64,000 nucleotides of DNA from an uncultured Pseudomonadales bacterium (GTDB lineage: Bacteria > Pseudomonadota > Gammaproteobacteria > Pseudomonadales > Porticoccaceae), in NCBI GenBank assembly GCA_943788445.1, contig CALSQH010000003.1, forward strand, positions 248,001-312,000, given 5' to 3'. The notes below the pieces were generated by a model, which saw only the letters and a list, made by a program, of their open reading frames with translations, did no database searches and was not told the origin of the DNA. Both the position numbers and the translations under genes were made by a program. Shown here one piece after another: positions 1 through 14,225 of this stretch. How positions within the stretch are numbered: position 1 is the first letter of the stretch; every line of letters begins with the position of its first letter.

Positions 1-1
1 T

Positions 2-76
2 AAGGTTACTTGGCAGGACTCACTATTGCCACAGAGTGATATTCAGATGGGTGAAAAAATAGCGGCTTTAAAATAG
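2..76 (+). CDS. C-terminal fragment of an unidentified CDS entering from the left edge (...KVTWQDSLLPQSDIQMGEKIAALK*)
   Basis: Open frame from the window edge to TAG at 74-76; product not recognisable from 24 residues. Confidence 0.3.
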   Translation, partial: KVTWQDSLLPQSDIQMGEKIAALK

Positions 77-81
77 ATCTA

Positions 82-1527
82 TTAAATAGAAAGCCGCTGT
101 TTAAGTGCTGAAAGAAACCCACGATTCGCCCCTGTTTTAGCACCGCTCGTGGCCAACAGTCCGGCCATAGTTGAATCAAAAGGTTTGGTTATCAATCGAT
201 TCAATAACTGATCGTTAATATTTAATTTCTCAGGCTCAATGTCTTTGGTAATGGATAGCTTTGATACTTCATAGGCTCGTCGGGCACCAAAATTACGCAA
301 CTGAGCTCGTGCCTTCTCCTCATTTTTGAGGTCGACAAAAATATAATTCGGTTCATCGTTACTGTTGTCTGTCGGCTCAAATACAGCCAATCTTGGTGAC
401 AGCCGTGATTTGGGGTTTTGCTCAACCACCATACCCAAATCTCCAGTGGATAGTTCAACCATCGTTCCGGCCGGATATAAACCCATAGAACGGATAAATT
501 CAATCACCAAATCCTCGGAAAAAGAACGACCGCGAAGCTTGTAGAGCCTGCCTGTGGCTTTCGATGGCGTTAACGTTTCTGTCACTTCTCGAGGATTACA
601 CAATCGATCGAATTCAGAAGCTATTCCAGCAACAGAGGCCAAGAAAGGAATCCGTTTCCCCGTACAACCCTTGGGGAACCCGCTGCCATCAAATCGCTCA
701 CAGTGGAATTTAATAATATTTAGCACCCGTCGATTTTCAAAGCCTGACTGCTTCAAATTTTCCACACTGGCACTGACAAAACTACGATATTCGGTCTCTT
801 CATCAGCATTTCGATTGGGTTTTCGCAACAGCGTTCGGTCTATATCCGCCTTGCCTACATCTTTTAGTAGCGTAGCCAGACAGATATCTTTTAATTGCTC
901 TATATCAAGACCAATATGCCGAGCGAACTGAGTGGCCCAAAGCGAAGAGCGTATACTATGGTCATGAGTATGAGGATCTTTGGCGCGCAAGCGCAACAAC
1001 CAGGTAAACGCATCTGGGCAGCGCACAACGCTATCAACCATATCGTCAACGGACTGCTGTAGCTGGTCTAAATTGAAGTCACTGCCTTTGGTAATTTGAC
1101 GAGTTGCCACACTTAAGCAGCCAACCAAATTATTCATCACTCTGCGTGCAGCGGGTATCTCCTTAGCCAACTCAACCGTTTTATTGTAAATATAAGGCTT
1201 TACAATAAAACTGCGTGGTACAGAACTATGCTTACTTTGATGGGAACCTTGAGGGAACGAATTATTGTCAATTAACACTGACGAGGGTTCATTACTACGG
1301 GGAGGGCTGACGGAGGATGAATGTTTTAAATCTAAAGGGGAAGCGCCCTTTGTCACATCAATATAAACATAATCACAATAAGCCTTAACCCTAGAGGCAT
1401 CGGCGATACTTTTGATCATAAATCCCTGAATAGGAAATGGTGTCTCCGCCCAAGGCTTATCAAGAGCAGAAACAAACATTCCCACTTCAAGCTCGTGAAT
1501 AAAAACTTTTAACTGCTGTAAAGACAT
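82..1527 (-). CDS. DUF3391 + HD-GYP-like domain protein with non-canonical active-site residues
   Basis: N-terminal DUF3391-like region; HD-GYP-like blocks HDHSIR, LLKDVGK, HCERFDGSGFPKG. Confidence 0.8.
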   Translation of the reverse strand: MSLQQLKVFIHELEVGMFVSALDKPWAETPFPIQGFMIKSIADASRVKAYCDYVYIDVTKGASPLDLKHSSSVSPPRSNEPSSVLIDNNSFPQGSHQSKHSSVPRSFIVKPYIYNKTVELAKEIPAARRVMNNLVGCLSVATRQITKGSDFNLDQLQQSVDDMVDSVVRCPDAFTWLLRLRAKDPHTHDHSIRSSLWATQFARHIGLDIEQLKDICLATLLKDVGKADIDRTLLRKPNRNADEETEYRSFVSASVENLKQSGFENRRVLNIIKFHCERFDGSGFPKGCTGKRIPFLASVAGIASEFDRLCNPREVTETLTPSKATGRLYKLRGRSFSEDLVIEFIRSMGLYPAGTMVELSTGDLGMVVEQNPKSRLSPRLAVFEPTDNSNDEPNYIFVDLKNEEKARAQLRNFGARRAYEVSKLSITKDIEPEKLNINDQLLNRLITKPFDSTMAGLLATSGAKTGANRGFLSALKQRLSI

Positions 1528-1665
1528 TGCTTTTACCAGATCCTCTGCGTATCTAAATTATGCAAAAACCGACTTGAACGCAAAATGTAACGCTTTATGA
1601 AATAGAAAGGCGTGCTCAGGTATCAGTTTTAACAAATATAGACCAAGAACTGGTCGAACTAAGGG

Positions 1666-2721
1666 TTAGTTTCCAGAAAATCTGTGAACTGCATCTATAA
1701 AGACTTTAACGTTCTCTGGATCTATATCCGGGGTGATGCCATGACCTAGATTAAATACATGGCCAGAGCCCTCACCAAAGCCGCGCATAATACTCTCTAC
1801 CTGCGCCTCAATAGTGGCTGGATCAGCACGTAGAACAGCGGGATCCATATTGCCCTGTAAGGCTACTCGCTGACCCACTCGGCTCTTGGCTGCGGCAATA
1901 TCCATAGTCCAGTCGAGCCCCAGACAGTGACAACCAGTGTCAGCCATCGCCTCCAACCAGAGGCCACCGCCTTTGGTAAACAATATGACCGGCACTTCGC
2001 GACCATCGTGGTGAGTAATCAAGCCATCGACAATTTTTTTCATATAGGCAAGGGAGAATTCAGCATAGGCCGAGTGACTGAGTGCACCGCCCCAGGTATC
2101 AAAAATCTGTACGGCTTGAGCACCAGCACGAATTTGCGCATTCAAATAATCAATCACTGACAGCGCCAGCTTTTCCAACAATTGATGCATTAGTTCAGGC
2201 TGGGTGTAGAGCATGGTTTTTGCGCGGGCAAAATCTCTGCTGCTCTGACCTTCAATCATGTAGGTTGCCAGCGTCCAGGGACTACCAGAGAAACCTATTA
2301 GAGGAACCCGACCATTTAGCTCACGACGAATCATAGTGACGGCATCAGTGACATAGGCCAAATCACTGGCTGTATTAATTACCTGTAGGCTTTCAATATC
2401 CGCTTCGGTACGCACCGGCTTGCGAAATTTTGGGCCCTCTCCAGTTTCAAAATAGAGACCCAGGCCCATGGCATCGGGAATCGTCAAAATATCTGAAAAC
2501 AGAATCGCTGCATCCATCTCATAGCGCTCTAAGGGCTGCAATGTCACTTCACAAGCCAACTCAGTGTTTTTACACAGGCTCATAAAATCACCGGCTTGAG
2601 ATCTCACTGCGCGGTATTCGGGTAGGTAACGTCCGGCTTGACGCATCATCCACACTGGCGTGCGGTCGACTGGTTGGCGCATCAGGGCTTTTAAAAAACG
2701 GTCATTTTTTAATTCGGACAT
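1666..2721 (-). CDS. hemE: Uroporphyrinogen decarboxylase
   Basis: [18 protein letters not shown] signature and full-length family similarity. Confidence 0.97.
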   Translation of the reverse strand: MSELKNDRFLKALMRQPVDRTPVWMMRQAGRYLPEYRAVRSQAGDFMSLCKNTELACEVTLQPLERYEMDAAILFSDILTIPDAMGLGLYFETGEGPKFRKPVRTEADIESLQVINTASDLAYVTDAVTMIRRELNGRVPLIGFSGSPWTLATYMIEGQSSRDFARAKTMLYTQPELMHQLLEKLALSVIDYLNAQIRAGAQAVQIFDTWGGALSHSAYAEFSLAYMKKIVDGLITHHDGREVPVILFTKGGGLWLEAMADTGCHCLGLDWTMDIAAAKSRVGQRVALQGNMDPAVLRADPATIEAQVESIMRGFGEGSGHVFNLGHGITPDIDPENVKVFIDAVHRFSGN

Positions 2722-2789
2722 ACAATTCCCTTTTAAAATTGGTGTTGCAACACTTTAAATTTTATCGTTTGTAGCTTGTAGCCAAGAGT

Positions 2790-4226
<1,437 letters not shown>

Positions 4227-4236
4227 CTAATTAGCG

Positions 4237-7200
4237 TTACTGCGGGTTTGCATGGGCTTGAGCCAAAAGGCTGCTCAGGCTTGCTGCTTTTGGCTTAACA
4301 AGCCAGAACCGCGGTGCATAATCAGAAAAATTATTAATAATATTTTCGCCCCACTGGCTACCAGTTTCATTAACATGGTCGCTAATCATATTCTTCAAGA
4401 ATACTCGGTGAGACTCAGTTGCTTCGGTAGTGATCCGCTGGATATCGACCAATTCCATATTGTAGCGATCAACAAAATCACGATTCATATCCAACACATA
4501 GGCAAAACCACCGGTCATACCAGCGCCAAAGTTGTAGCCGGTTGAACCGAGAATGGTCACTATGCCACCCGTCATATATTCACAGCAGTGATCGCCAGCA
4601 CCTTCGACAACCGCTACAGCACCTGAGTTGCGGACTGCGAAGCGCTCACCAACCTTACCAGCGGCAAATATTCTGCCTCCGGTGGCACCATAGAGACAGG
4701 TGTTACCCATAATGGGAGTTTCGTTGGAACTGAATGTGCTGTTCTCTGGTGGACGTAATACCAACTTGCCACCGGCCATACCTTTGCCGACGTAATCATT
4801 GGCGTCGCCTTCAAGATAAATCTCTAAACCACCGGCATTCCAAACCCCCAGTGACTGTCCCGCAACCCCTTTTAGATTAAGTCTAATCGGTGATTGCGAC
4901 ATACCAGTATTGCCGTAGCGTTTTGCAATTTCACCCGATAAACGCGCACCAATAGAGCGATCACAGTTGCCAACATTAAAGTCAAAGCTACCGCCAGTCT
5001 GAGCTTCGATACTAGGTAACGCCTGCTCAACCATTTTTTCCGCCAACAGCCCCTGATCTAGCGGGTTATTTTTTGGCTGAGAACAGATTTGCGGCTTGCC
5101 TTCCAATTCAGAGCGATCTTCAAGTAGCGGCGAGAGTTCTAAATGCTGCTGTTTGCTGGTATCGCCCGGTAGTGTTTCAAGTAAATCAACTCGACCGATC
5201 AATTCTTCGAGAGAGCGCATACCCAACAGGGCCAACCACTCTCTGGTTTCCATGGCGATAAACTTAAAGAAGTTAGTTGCCATGGCCACAGTGCCGCGAT
5301 AATGATCTTTACGCAGACGTCCATCTTGCGTCGCAACACCAGTTGCACAGTTATTTAGGTGACAGATACGCAGGTATTTACAACCCAATGCAACCATTGG
5401 GCCGGTGCCAAAGCCGAAGCTCTCTGCACCGAGAATCGCTGCTTTAATTACGTCGAGACCCGTCTTTAGTCCACCATCCGTTTGAACTCTAACCTTGTCG
5501 CGCAGGTCATTAGCACGCAGAGTTTGATGTGTTTCAGTTAGACCCAATTCCCATGGAGATCCTGCATAACGGATTGAACTGATTGGACTCGCGGCAGTAC
5601 CACCGTCATAACCAGAGATGGTAATCAAATCGGCATACGCTTTAGCTACACCGGCAGCAATGGTGCCTACACCGGGACGTGAAACAAGCTTGACCGATAC
5701 CAGCGCACTTGGATTGACCTGTTTCAGGTCAAAAATTAGCTGGGCAAGATCTTCAATCGAATAGATATCATGGTGCGGTGGTGGTGATATCAATGTCACC
5801 CCCGGCACAGAATAACGCAGGCGTGCAATCAACTCATTGACCTTACCGCCCGGCAACTGACCGCCCTCTCCTGGCTTGGCGCCCTGCGCGACTTTAATCT
5901 GCAGAACCTCGGCACTGGATAGGTAAGCTGGTGTTACACCAAATCGCCCGGAGGCAATCTGTTTGATTTTCGATGATTTAATCGTGCCATAGCGGGCTGG
6001 ATCTTCACCACCTTCACCGGAATTAGAACGTCCACCCAGACCGTTCATCGCTTCAGCTAATGATTCATGGGCTTCCGGTGAAAGAGCGCCCAATGACATA
6101 CCGGCAGAATCAAAGCGTTTAACAATTTCCTCTATAGGCTCAACTGATGCCAGTTCAATCGGCGTAGTCTTATCGCTGAGTTTGAGTAGGTCACGCAGGG
6201 TAGCCACTGGTCGCTTATTAACCAGATCGGCATATTCACCCCAAGCCTTGTAATCATCGTTCTGCACAGCTTTGTGCATGGTCTGAACAACATCAGGGTT
6301 GTAGGCGTGATACTCCTGACCATGAACATATTTAAGCAGACCGCCGGGCTCAATGGGCTTGCGTAGTTTCCAAGCCATTTTGGAAAGTTCAGTTTGGTCT
6401 GTCTCGAGATCATTAAAGTTTGCACCCTCAAGACGACTGACAAGTCCGGGGAAACATAGGTCGACCACTTCACTGTTAAGGCCAATAGCCTCAAATAACA
6501 GCGCGCCTCGATAGGAGGCAATGGTTGAAATACCCATTTTTGAGAGTATTTTTAGCAGGCCTTTGTTAATACCTTTTCTATACTGCTTAAACGCAGTATT
6601 AACATCAATAAGCAGCTCTCCGCTATCAATAAGGTCGCAGAGAACATGGTAGCTAAGGTACGGATAAACCAGTGATGCCCCACAGCCAATCAGCGCGGCT
6701 ATCTGGTGCGAGTCTCTTGCGTAACCGGTACTGGCAACAATATTGGCGTTACTGCGTAGGCCCTGCTCTATCAGGTAATTGTGCACCGCACCCACGGCAA
6801 GCAATATATGTATCGGCTGCTTACCCTGAACTATATTGTGATCGGAAAGAATACAGATCACCGCGCCGTCGCGAACCGCATCAGCGACTTCAACACATAT
6901 GCGTTTGATCGCCTGCTGCAAATTTTCTTCGCCAGCATCGTAGTTAAGCGCAAATTTAACCACGGGAAACTGCTCAAACTCATTGAGCTTTAAAGCGTAA
7001 TATTTACGCGGTGAAAGTACTGGGCTAGACAGACCAATACGGGTACCCAGATAAGGGTTCTCCTCAAAAATACTCTCTTCACGACCCAGTTCGACGCCTA
7101 GCGACATAACAATTGCTTCGCGCAGTGGATCGATCGGTGGATTGGTTACCTGAGCAAATTGCTGGCGGAAGTAATCAAAGATATTGCGATGTTTTTTCGA

Positions 7201-8694
7201 CAGTACGGCCATAGGGGTATCGTCACCCATCGAGCCGGTCGCCTCTTGCCCACCTTCAGCCAGAGGTCTGAGTACCTGATCTCGCTCTTCAAAGGAGACC
7301 TGGAACATCTTCATATAACATTTAATTTCATCACGACTGAGAGTCCCCTCGATCTCGATGCTATCCATATCAAAGCTCGATTCAATCGCGTAACGCCCTT
7401 CATGCAGCCATTTCTTGTAGGGGTGGCGAGCTGCGAGCTGATCTTCAATTTCATCACGGAAGAGAATCTTTCCTTCCTGGGTATCAATCGAAAGAATATC
7501 TCCGGGCCCTAAACGCCCCTTGGCTACCACATCTTCTGTGCGGTAATCATAAACACCCACTTCAGAGGCTACGGTGATCACATCATCATTGGTGATTACC
7601 CAACGAGAGGGACGCAAACCGTTGCGATCTAGGGTACAAACTGCAAAGCGACCATCGGTAATAACCAATCCAGCAGGTCCATCCCAAGGCTCTTGGTGCA
7701 TCGATAGGTAGTCATAAAGTGCACGGTGATCGGGATTCCGGTCTTCGACATTCTGCCAAGCTGGCGGAATTAAGGTGCGCACGGCTAAATGCAAATCCAT
7801 ACCACCGGTCACTAGCATTTCAAGCATATTATCTAGACTTGAGGAATCAGAACCGGTGCGATTAACCAATGGTGCAGCTTCCGCAAGATCCGGTAATAAC
7901 TCCGAACTATATTTTGGCGTGCGCGCCACAGACCAGTTGCGGTTACCCATAATGGTGTTAATTTCACCATTGTGAGCCAACATTCTGAACGGCTGGGCCA
8001 GTGGCCATCGAGGCATGGTGTTGGTTGAAAAGCGCTGATGGAAAACACAGATAGCAGTTTCCAAACGCTCATCGGCAAGATCCAAATAAAAGCCCGGCAA
8101 ATCCACCGGCATCATCAGCCCTTTATAGCTGAGGATTTTGGTACCCAGGCTGGCAATATGAAAAAGACTGTCGTCAGTTAGCTGCTTTTCGGCCTTGCGA
8201 CGCCCCATATACAATCGAGCGCTGAAATGTTTTTCATCGACAATATCGCCAGGTGCTATAAAAACCTGTTCAAAAGCAGGTAGCGATTCGATGGCGATAG
8301 GGCCCAGACAATTACTATCGGTGGGAACTTCACGCCACCCAAGAATCTGTAGCCCCTGTGCGGTAAGTTCTTTTTCAAGAATATCTTTGGCTAATGCACG
8401 CTTCTCGTCATCAGTATTAAGCATTACTGCGCCAACAGCATAGAGCTCAGGAAGCTCTATTTGCAGTGTTTCTTTAACCACTGTGCGCAAAAAGCTATCG
8501 GGTTTTTGCAACAGAAGACCACAGCCATCGCCGGTCTTACCATCAGCTGCAACACCGCCGCGGTGTGTCATACAGGTCAGAGCCTGAATAGCATTAAGTA
8601 ACAGTTTGTGACTTGTCTTACCCTTGATATGGGCAATTAAACCAAAACCGCAGTTATCTTTAAAATCGTCAAGCCGACATAAGCTCTGAGCCAT
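4237..8694 (-). CDS. gltB: Glutamate synthase (NADPH) large subunit
   Basis: 1485 aa; N-terminal [26 protein letters not shown] domain, C-terminal GXGXG domain. Confidence 0.97.
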   Translation of the reverse strand: MAQSLCRLDDFKDNCGFGLIAHIKGKTSHKLLLNAIQALTCMTHRGGVAADGKTGDGCGLLLQKPDSFLRTVVKETLQIELPELYAVGAVMLNTDDEKRALAKDILEKELTAQGLQILGWREVPTDSNCLGPIAIESLPAFEQVFIAPGDIVDEKHFSARLYMGRRKAEKQLTDDSLFHIASLGTKILSYKGLMMPVDLPGFYLDLADERLETAICVFHQRFSTNTMPRWPLAQPFRMLAHNGEINTIMGNRNWSVARTPKYSSELLPDLAEAAPLVNRTGSDSSSLDNMLEMLVTGGMDLHLAVRTLIPPAWQNVEDRNPDHRALYDYLSMHQEPWDGPAGLVITDGRFAVCTLDRNGLRPSRWVITNDDVITVASEVGVYDYRTEDVVAKGRLGPGDILSIDTQEGKILFRDEIEDQLAARHPYKKWLHEGRYAIESSFDMDSIEIEGTLSRDEIKCYMKMFQVSFEERDQVLRPLAEGGQEATGSMGDDTPMAVLSKKHRNIFDYFRQQFAQVTNPPIDPLREAIVMSLGVELGREESIFEENPYLGTRIGLSSPVLSPRKYYALKLNEFEQFPVVKFALNYDAGEENLQQAIKRICVEVADAVRDGAVICILSDHNIVQGKQPIHILLAVGAVHNYLIEQGLRSNANIVASTGYARDSHQIAALIGCGASLVYPYLSYHVLCDLIDSGELLIDVNTAFKQYRKGINKGLLKILSKMGISTIASYRGALLFEAIGLNSEVVDLCFPGLVSRLEGANFNDLETDQTELSKMAWKLRKPIEPGGLLKYVHGQEYHAYNPDVVQTMHKAVQNDDYKAWGEYADLVNKRPVATLRDLLKLSDKTTPIELASVEPIEEIVKRFDSAGMSLGALSPEAHESLAEAMNGLGGRSNSGEGGEDPARYGTIKSSKIKQIASGRFGVTPAYLSSAEVLQIKVAQGAKPGEGGQLPGGKVNELIARLRYSVPGVTLISPPPHHDIYSIEDLAQLIFDLKQVNPSALVSVKLVSRPGVGTIAAGVAKAYADLITISGYDGGTAASPISSIRYAGSPWELGLTETHQTLRANDLRDKVRVQTDGGLKTGLDVIKAAILGAESFGFGTGPMVALGCKYLRICHLNNCATGVATQDGRLRKDHYRGTVAMATNFFKFIAMETREWLALLGMRSLEELIGRVDLLETLPGDTSKQQHLELSPLLEDRSELEGKPQICSQPKNNPLDQGLLAEKMVEQALPSIEAQTGGSFDFNVGNCDRSIGARLSGEIAKRYGNTGMSQSPIRLNLKGVAGQSLGVWNAGGLEIYLEGDANDYVGKGMAGGKLVLRPPENSTFSSNETPIMGNTCLYGATGGRIFAAGKVGERFAVRNSGAVAVVEGAGDHCCEYMTGGIVTILGSTGYNFGAGMTGGFAYVLDMNRDFVDRYNMELVDIQRITTEATESHRVFLKNMISDHVNETGSQWGENIINNFSDYAPRFWLVKPKAASLSSLLAQAHANPQ

Positions 8695-9047
8695 AAATAA
8701 ACTCTATTTAATTTCTAAATTAAACTCTCAATTAAGCACTAAAGAAGTACTAGGATATGCATCAAAACAAGCATAAAAGAGTAAAGTGGTGATAGCCAAA
8801 GATTACAATACTAGGCTAAACAGACAAAACGGTGGGCATTCTACACTCTGAACGCACCTTCGACAATTCTCTTATACGGATCAACTGTGGCTTTCAGGCT
8901 TATCTATGATCAATAAATGACAAAAATCTCATATCACATCAATTACAGATCTAATTGTTCAAAAATGGCGACTGTGTAAACCGATACTCACAGACTGTGC
9001 AATAAACAATACAACCCTAGCTGAATAGCTGTAGGCATCGATAAAAT

Positions 9048-10142
9048 CTACCCTGACATACAGGTCTGATTTAACATTTTATCGAGATCTGCAGTGGCAA
9101 ATTTATCGCTCACATAGGCGTTGCCAAGACTTTTCATTAGTACTAAACGCAACTGTCCATCGAGCACTTTTTTGTCCCGAACCATAAGGCGCATAAAATC
9201 TTCTGCCGCCATACCCTTCGGTGGAGTAACTGGCAGAGCGCAGGCGGTTAATAAATTCTTTATTCGCTCGAGATCAGCAAAGCTTAAATCACCGGCCATG
9301 ACAGATAACTCTGCGGCCATAACCATACCAGCGGCTACGGCTTCACCGTGAATCCAATCCTTGTACTGCTGAAAAGTTTCGATGGCATGACCAAAGGTAT
9401 GCCCTAGATTTAAAATTGCGCGAACACCCTGCTCGGTTTCATCGGCAGCCACAACACGAGACTTGCTGATACATGAAAGTTCTACGGCATAGGCTAAAGC
9501 CTGCTGATCTCTATTCAACAGAGCCTCTAGATTGCACTCTAACCAGCTAAAAAAGTCTGCATCTACGATCAATCCATACTTAATAACTTCAGCCAAACCC
9601 GCACAAAACTCTCTATCAGGCAGAGTGGATAGGGTATCGGTATCAATAATGACCGCTTGAGGCTGATAGAAAGCGCCGATCATATTCTTACCCAAAGGGT
9701 GGTTAACCGCAGTTTTTCCGCCCACAGACGAATCCACTTGAGCCAACAATGTGGTTGGGATTTGAATAAATGGAACACCGCGCTGATAGCAGGCTGCGGC
9801 GAAACCAGTCATATCGCCGACCACACCACCACCAAGGGCGATCAATGTAGTTTTTCTATCATGGTGACTGGTGATCAATTGATCAAAGATCAAGTTGAGA
9901 TTTTCCAAATTCTTATACTGCTCGCCATCGGCAAGAATAACCCTATCCACCTGCTTACTAGGCAGTTGTTTTTCAACAAGCTCAAGATAGAGCGGTGCGA
10001 TGGTTTCATTGCTGACAATAAGAACCTTTTTCCCACAGATGTAACTGGCGATATCAGCGCGCTGAATTTCTCCTGCACCAATATGAATGGGATAGGAACG
10101 ATCACCTAACTGAACTTGGACTTTCTTGGATACTGACGTCAT
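9048..10142 (-). CDS. aroB: 3-dehydroquinate synthase
   Basis: Start reassigned to ATG at 10142 ([22 protein letters not shown]); [20 protein letters not shown] motif. The longer ORF to 10514 overlaps aroK out of frame. Confidence 0.96.
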   Translation of the reverse strand: MTSVSKKVQVQLGDRSYPIHIGAGEIQRADIASYICGKKVLIVSNETIAPLYLELVEKQLPSKQVDRVILADGEQYKNLENLNLIFDQLITSHHDRKTTLIALGGGVVGDMTGFAAACYQRGVPFIQIPTTLLAQVDSSVGGKTAVNHPLGKNMIGAFYQPQAVIIDTDTLSTLPDREFCAGLAEVIKYGLIVDADFFSWLECNLEALLNRDQQALAYAVELSCISKSRVVAADETEQGVRAILNLGHTFGHAIETFQQYKDWIHGEAVAAGMVMAAELSVMAGDLSFADLERIKNLLTACALPVTPPKGMAAEDFMRLMVRDKKVLDGQLRLVLMKSLGNAYVSDKFATADLDKMLNQTCMSG

Positions 10143-10227
10143 GAAGCACTCTGACTCTTGATAAAGTGGATACTGTGGACAATTAATACGCCGCCAGATA
10201 GCCGCGCAATTTATCTCACAGAGCTTA

Positions 10228-10746
10228 TCATAGCGCCGAAAGGGCTTCAGCCAGTTTTTTTGCCAATTTGTTTGGCTGCATGGAGCCTGAGGGAAATACC
10301 AAATCAGCCACCTGATTATAGAGCGGGTCGCGAGTCTCCACGAGCTGATCGATAACTGCGCGGCGATCCTCAACCTGTAACAGAGGCCTAGTTTTATCTC
10401 TTCGAGTGCGCTCAAATAACTGCTCGGCGGTCGCTGACAAATAAACCACCATGCCTGTGCGCTGCAATACGGCCCTATTTTCATCGCGCAGAACAATTCC
10501 ACCGCCAGTTGCAATAACTTTTGGCTGACTGTTGCTGGACATATCTAGAAGCATTTTACACTCGCGATCACGAAAGCCCTGCTCGCCTTCCATATCAAAT
10601 ATCCACTGGATATCAGCGCCGGCCCGAGATTCAATTTCAGTGTCCACATCGACAAACGGCAGACCAAGGAGATCTGCTAAATGCTTACCAATAGTAGTTT
10701 TGCCAGCCCCCATGGGGCCGACCAAGAATATATGCTGTGGTGTCAT
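10228..10746 (-). CDS. aroK: Shikimate kinase
   Basis: [15 protein letters not shown] Walker [23 protein letters not shown]. Confidence 0.96.
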   Translation of the reverse strand: MTPQHIFLVGPMGAGKTTIGKHLADLLGLPFVDVDTEIESRAGADIQWIFDMEGEQGFRDRECKMLLDMSSNSQPKVIATGGGIVLRDENRAVLQRTGMVVYLSATAEQLFERTRRDKTRPLLQVEDRRAVIDQLVETRDPLYNQVADLVFPSGSMQPNKLAKKLAEALSAL

Positions 10747-13001
10747 CGATCCAATAAACTGTCGTCAATTATTTTTGGTGTTATAAAGATCAGTATTTCA
10801 CGTTTTTCAACATTTCGCAGGTCATTTCTGAAAAGTCTACCTAAAAAAGGTAAATCACCCAGTAATGGTACCTTTTCTGTGCCATTAACTTCTTCGGTTT
10901 GAAAGATGCCACCTAAGACTAGGGTTTGCCCATTACCCACCAGAGCCTGTGTTTGAATCTGAGTGATATCGATAGAAGGCTCACCGGTTGGAGTAAAGGC
11001 GCCTACCGAATCCTGAGATACCAGTAGATCCATAATAATACGGTTATCCGGGGTAATCTGCGGAGTGACCTCTAACTGCAGTACAGCCTCTTTAAATTCA
11101 ATACTGGTGGCACCACTTGAAGTAGCTTTTTGAAAGGCGATCTCGGTACCCGATTTTATTACCGCCTGTTGTTTATCACCGGTAAGTACTTTTGGTTGTG
11201 AAACGATTTCACCAAAGCCATCGGATTCCAATGCACTGAGCTCTAAATCAATCAGGAAGTTATCAGTTAGATAACCCAAGCTAAATGAACCTGTTGGATT
11301 AGCTACACCTAAATCTACAGCCAAACTATCGCCCAAGCCAAAATCAAAGTTTCTAGTAAAGGTTGTCACATCATCTGCATTGCCTGCGATGCCATCAGGG
11401 CCATCATCTGTTTCAATTTCATCGGCGGAGTATTTAAAACTCTCAGCTACCCCAGCTCCCGGATTTAGCCCTGACCGTCGACCCGAAAAACCCAGAGTCT
11501 TATCACCAAAGGCACTGCCAATTGTTCCACCGGCCAACTTATCTATACCCGCCAAACCCCAAGTAACACCCAATTCTTTTTTGAAATCAGTATTGGCAAT
11601 AACAATTCGCGCTTCGATTAGAACCTGCTTAATCGGAACGTCAATTTCATCAATTAGCCGCTTAAACTCATTTATTTTCTCTTCCGTATCAGTGAGGATA
11701 ATTGTGTTGGTTCGCTCATCGACAATCGCACTGCCGCGCTCTGACAGGATGGTATTGGTTGCATTGCCTTCACGACCACCCCCTGCACCAGACTGGCCCG
11801 TTCCAGCATTACGGGCAGTGAATAATTCAAATATTTCTGCAGCATCAGCATATTTAATACGTACAAAGGTGGTTTCCAGAGGGGCTAATTCTTGCAGTTG
11901 CTTGTTAGCTTCAACTTGAAGGCGTTCCTGCTCAGCAATTTCTGATGCCGGAGCGACCATCAGTACATTGCCCTCTTGGCGCTTATCCAACCCTTTGGCT
12001 TTAAGGATAATTTCAAGTGCTTGATCCCAGGGAACATTGTCCAACCGCAGAGTAATACTGCCCGTGACCGTATCACTAGCGACAAGATTTAAAGAGGTAA
12101 ATTCGGCAATAATTTGTAACACCGATCGCACTTCAATATTTTGGAAATTAAGGGTCAGTCGCTCACCGTTGAAGGCAAATTTTCTACTCTGCTCTTCAAC
12201 TTCAGCATCAGAAAGTGGCTTGATATTGACCACATACTGACCATCAGCCTGATATGCCAGATAGTCATACTGCCCAGAAGCCTCAATAGTAATCGTGGTT
12301 GTAGTACCTTCCTGAACAGTATCAATTGTCTCTACAGGGGTAGCGAAATCGACCACATCCAAACGCCTATCCAATCGCCCTGGTAGCTCTGTCTGGTAAA
12401 AAGACAGCTTAATTTCACTGTTATTGCGATCGATATCTACGTTTACCGACGGTTGGCTAAGGCCAATACTAATTGTGCCGGAGCCATCTTTGCCGCGACG
12501 GAAATCAACCTCGGTGACAGACAAATCGCTAGAAGAAAAATCATCATTTTGACTATTATCCGCCTGCCGAACTGAACTTGGACTAAACTGGCCGGCGCCA
12601 TCAGAACCGACTCTCAGAGTCATAGCATTGCCATCAATATCGGTTTTAAAGGGTGCAGATTCTGTCAAATTAACGATAAGACGAGTTCGGCTGCCATCGG
12701 CGATAATCACAGCATCGCTGGCATTTTCAAATCCCAGCGCATATTTTTTCTCAGCTAAGCTGCTACCTACTCCGGGAAAATCCAAAATCAAACGCGCCGG
12801 ATTACTTATCTCATAAGCCTTTGGCTGTGGTGGGTTCTCGGAGAACAGAAGCCTGATTTCAAACTGCTCACCGGGAAGGGATGCAAATTCGATATCAGTT
12901 ACCTTAACTTCTCCCCAAGCAAATCCAGGTAATATCACTAATAACAAATACAAGTTTTTGATTCGACTCATCATTTTACTTTTCCCTAGCGAGTTACTCA
13001 C
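10743..13001 (-). CDS. pilQ: Type IV pilus secretin PilQ
   Basis: AMIN domains, secretin domain (VPLLGDLPFLGRLFRN), conserved pilMNOPQ order. Confidence 0.95.
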   Translation of the reverse strand: MSNSLGKSKMMSRIKNLYLLLVILPGFAWGEVKVTDIEFASLPGEQFEIRLLFSENPPQPKAYEISNPARLILDFPGVGSSLAEKKYALGFENASDAVIIADGSRTRLIVNLTESAPFKTDIDGNAMTLRVGSDGAGQFSPSSVRQADNSQNDDFSSSDLSVTEVDFRRGKDGSGTISIGLSQPSVNVDIDRNNSEIKLSFYQTELPGRLDRRLDVVDFATPVETIDTVQEGTTTTITIEASGQYDYLAYQADGQYVVNIKPLSDAEVEEQSRKFAFNGERLTLNFQNIEVRSVLQIIAEFTSLNLVASDTVTGSITLRLDNVPWDQALEIILKAKGLDKRQEGNVLMVAPASEIAEQERLQVEANKQLQELAPLETTFVRIKYADAAEIFELFTARNAGTGQSGAGGGREGNATNTILSERGSAIVDERTNTIILTDTEEKINEFKRLIDEIDVPIKQVLIEARIVIANTDFKKELGVTWGLAGIDKLAGGTIGSAFGDKTLGFSGRRSGLNPGAGVAESFKYSADEIETDDGPDGIAGNADDVTTFTRNFDFGLGDSLAVDLGVANPTGSFSLGYLTDNFLIDLELSALESDGFGEIVSQPKVLTGDKQQAVIKSGTEIAFQKATSSGATSIEFKEAVLQLEVTPQITPDNRIIMDLLVSQDSVGAFTPTGEPSIDITQIQTQALVGNGQTLVLGGIFQTEEVNGTEKVPLLGDLPFLGRLFRNDLRNVEKREILIFITPKIIDDSLLDR

Positions 13002-13561
13002 TCTTCATCCATGGCCATAGTACGCGGCCGGTTAATCCATTCACCTTTACCGTCGGGAACGGTTTCCATAATCTCTACTTCAAAGGCGCCAATATTAGTT
13101 ATCAGGCCATAATTTCTGCCTAGATAATTGCCTACTCTCACTCTGTGCACCCTGCCATCACCGTCATTGATTAGCGCCCAAACATTGCCTTCTTTGGATA
13201 ATGTGCCAACCATGCTGAGCAAGGTGTAATTAATCAATTCTAAGGGCTCTTTGCGTCTTTGCTGATCAGGGGCGGCTACTGCTTTCCCCGATACCTTCTC
13301 GTTGCCGGTTACGATAACGGGCGCCTCAAATGGGCTGCGCAGTGCAAGTGCCGAGTATTTAAACCGCTCTGCGGGCGGGTACGTGGGCAGAGGCTCAATA
13401 GTGCCCTGCGGTTTATTGCGAGCATCTTTCATTTTCTGATCGAGATCAGCATGTTGCCGATCACCTGAGCAACCAGCCAAACTCAGAACACACAGTATTG
13501 GAAGTATTGAGAGCACTGAGAGTACCGAACGCGCGGAGTGACCTAAAAGACGAATATTCAT
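12998..13561 (-). CDS. pilP: Type IV pilus inner membrane lipoprotein PilP
   Basis: Lipobox LAGC, position in pilMNOPQ. Confidence 0.92.
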   Translation of the reverse strand: MNIRLLGHSARSVLSVLSILPILCVLSLAGCSGDRQHADLDQKMKDARNKPQGTIEPLPTYPPAERFKYSALALRSPFEAPVIVTGNEKVSGKAVAAPDQQRRKEPLELINYTLLSMVGTLSKEGNVWALINDGDGRVHRVRVGNYLGRNYGLITNIGAFEVEIMETVPDGKGEWINRPRTMAMDEE

Positions 13562-14169
13562 TACTCTGCCTCCGCTTTGTAGCGATAGGTTTTAGCTTCT
13601 ATAACCATATTAAGTTGAGAACCCTCAGATTTTTTTATTGCATAATCATGCAGAGTGACAATCCTCGGAAGTGCCGCTACACCGCTAACAAAAGAACCAA
13701 AATCATGGTAGTCGCCGGTCACATCAATTCTAATTGGCAGCTCGACATAAAACTCAGAAACCTTTTCTGGCTGCAGTGATATAGATTTCATACTCAGGCC
13801 GCTTCCATAAGCCACTTCGGTAATATCTTCGAGTAGGCCGGGGACTTCGGTGTCTTTGGGTAGCTGCTCTAAAAGGGCGCCAAAGGTTTCGTCTAGCTCA
13901 ATCATTTGCTGACGATATGCATCTAAATTCGCTGCCAAAAACGCTTTGCTCTGATACTGCTGCAATAATTGCGCCTCCTTCTCAGCGGCGCGCTGAGTCT
14001 GATCGCGGATATCCTGTACTTTAAGAAAATAGCCCAGCCCTAGTATTACGATTAAAATCAATGCGATTAAAATCGTTTTTAAAGCGGTCGGCCAAACACC
14101 AATTTGCTGAATATCTAATTCGGCAAAATCGATATCTTTTAATTCTTTTACGCTCTCTAAAAATGGCAT
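13561..14169 (-). CDS. pilO: Type IV pilus assembly protein PilO
   Basis: Single TM plus coiled coil, position in pilMNOPQ. Confidence 0.93.
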   Translation of the reverse strand: MPFLESVKELKDIDFAELDIQQIGVWPTALKTILIALILIVILGLGYFLKVQDIRDQTQRAAEKEAQLLQQYQSKAFLAANLDAYRQQMIELDETFGALLEQLPKDTEVPGLLEDITEVAYGSGLSMKSISLQPEKVSEFYVELPIRIDVTGDYHDFGSFVSGVAALPRIVTLHDYAIKKSEGSQLNMVIEAKTYRYKAEAE

Positions 14170-14225
14170 AACGTCCCTGCTATAAATTTATTAGTTATAA
14201 ACTACTCTCTGGTATCAAATTTTAT

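Noticed and set aside
10143-10514. N-terminal extension of aroB
   Set aside because: Overlaps aroK out of frame; AroB homology begins at 10142.
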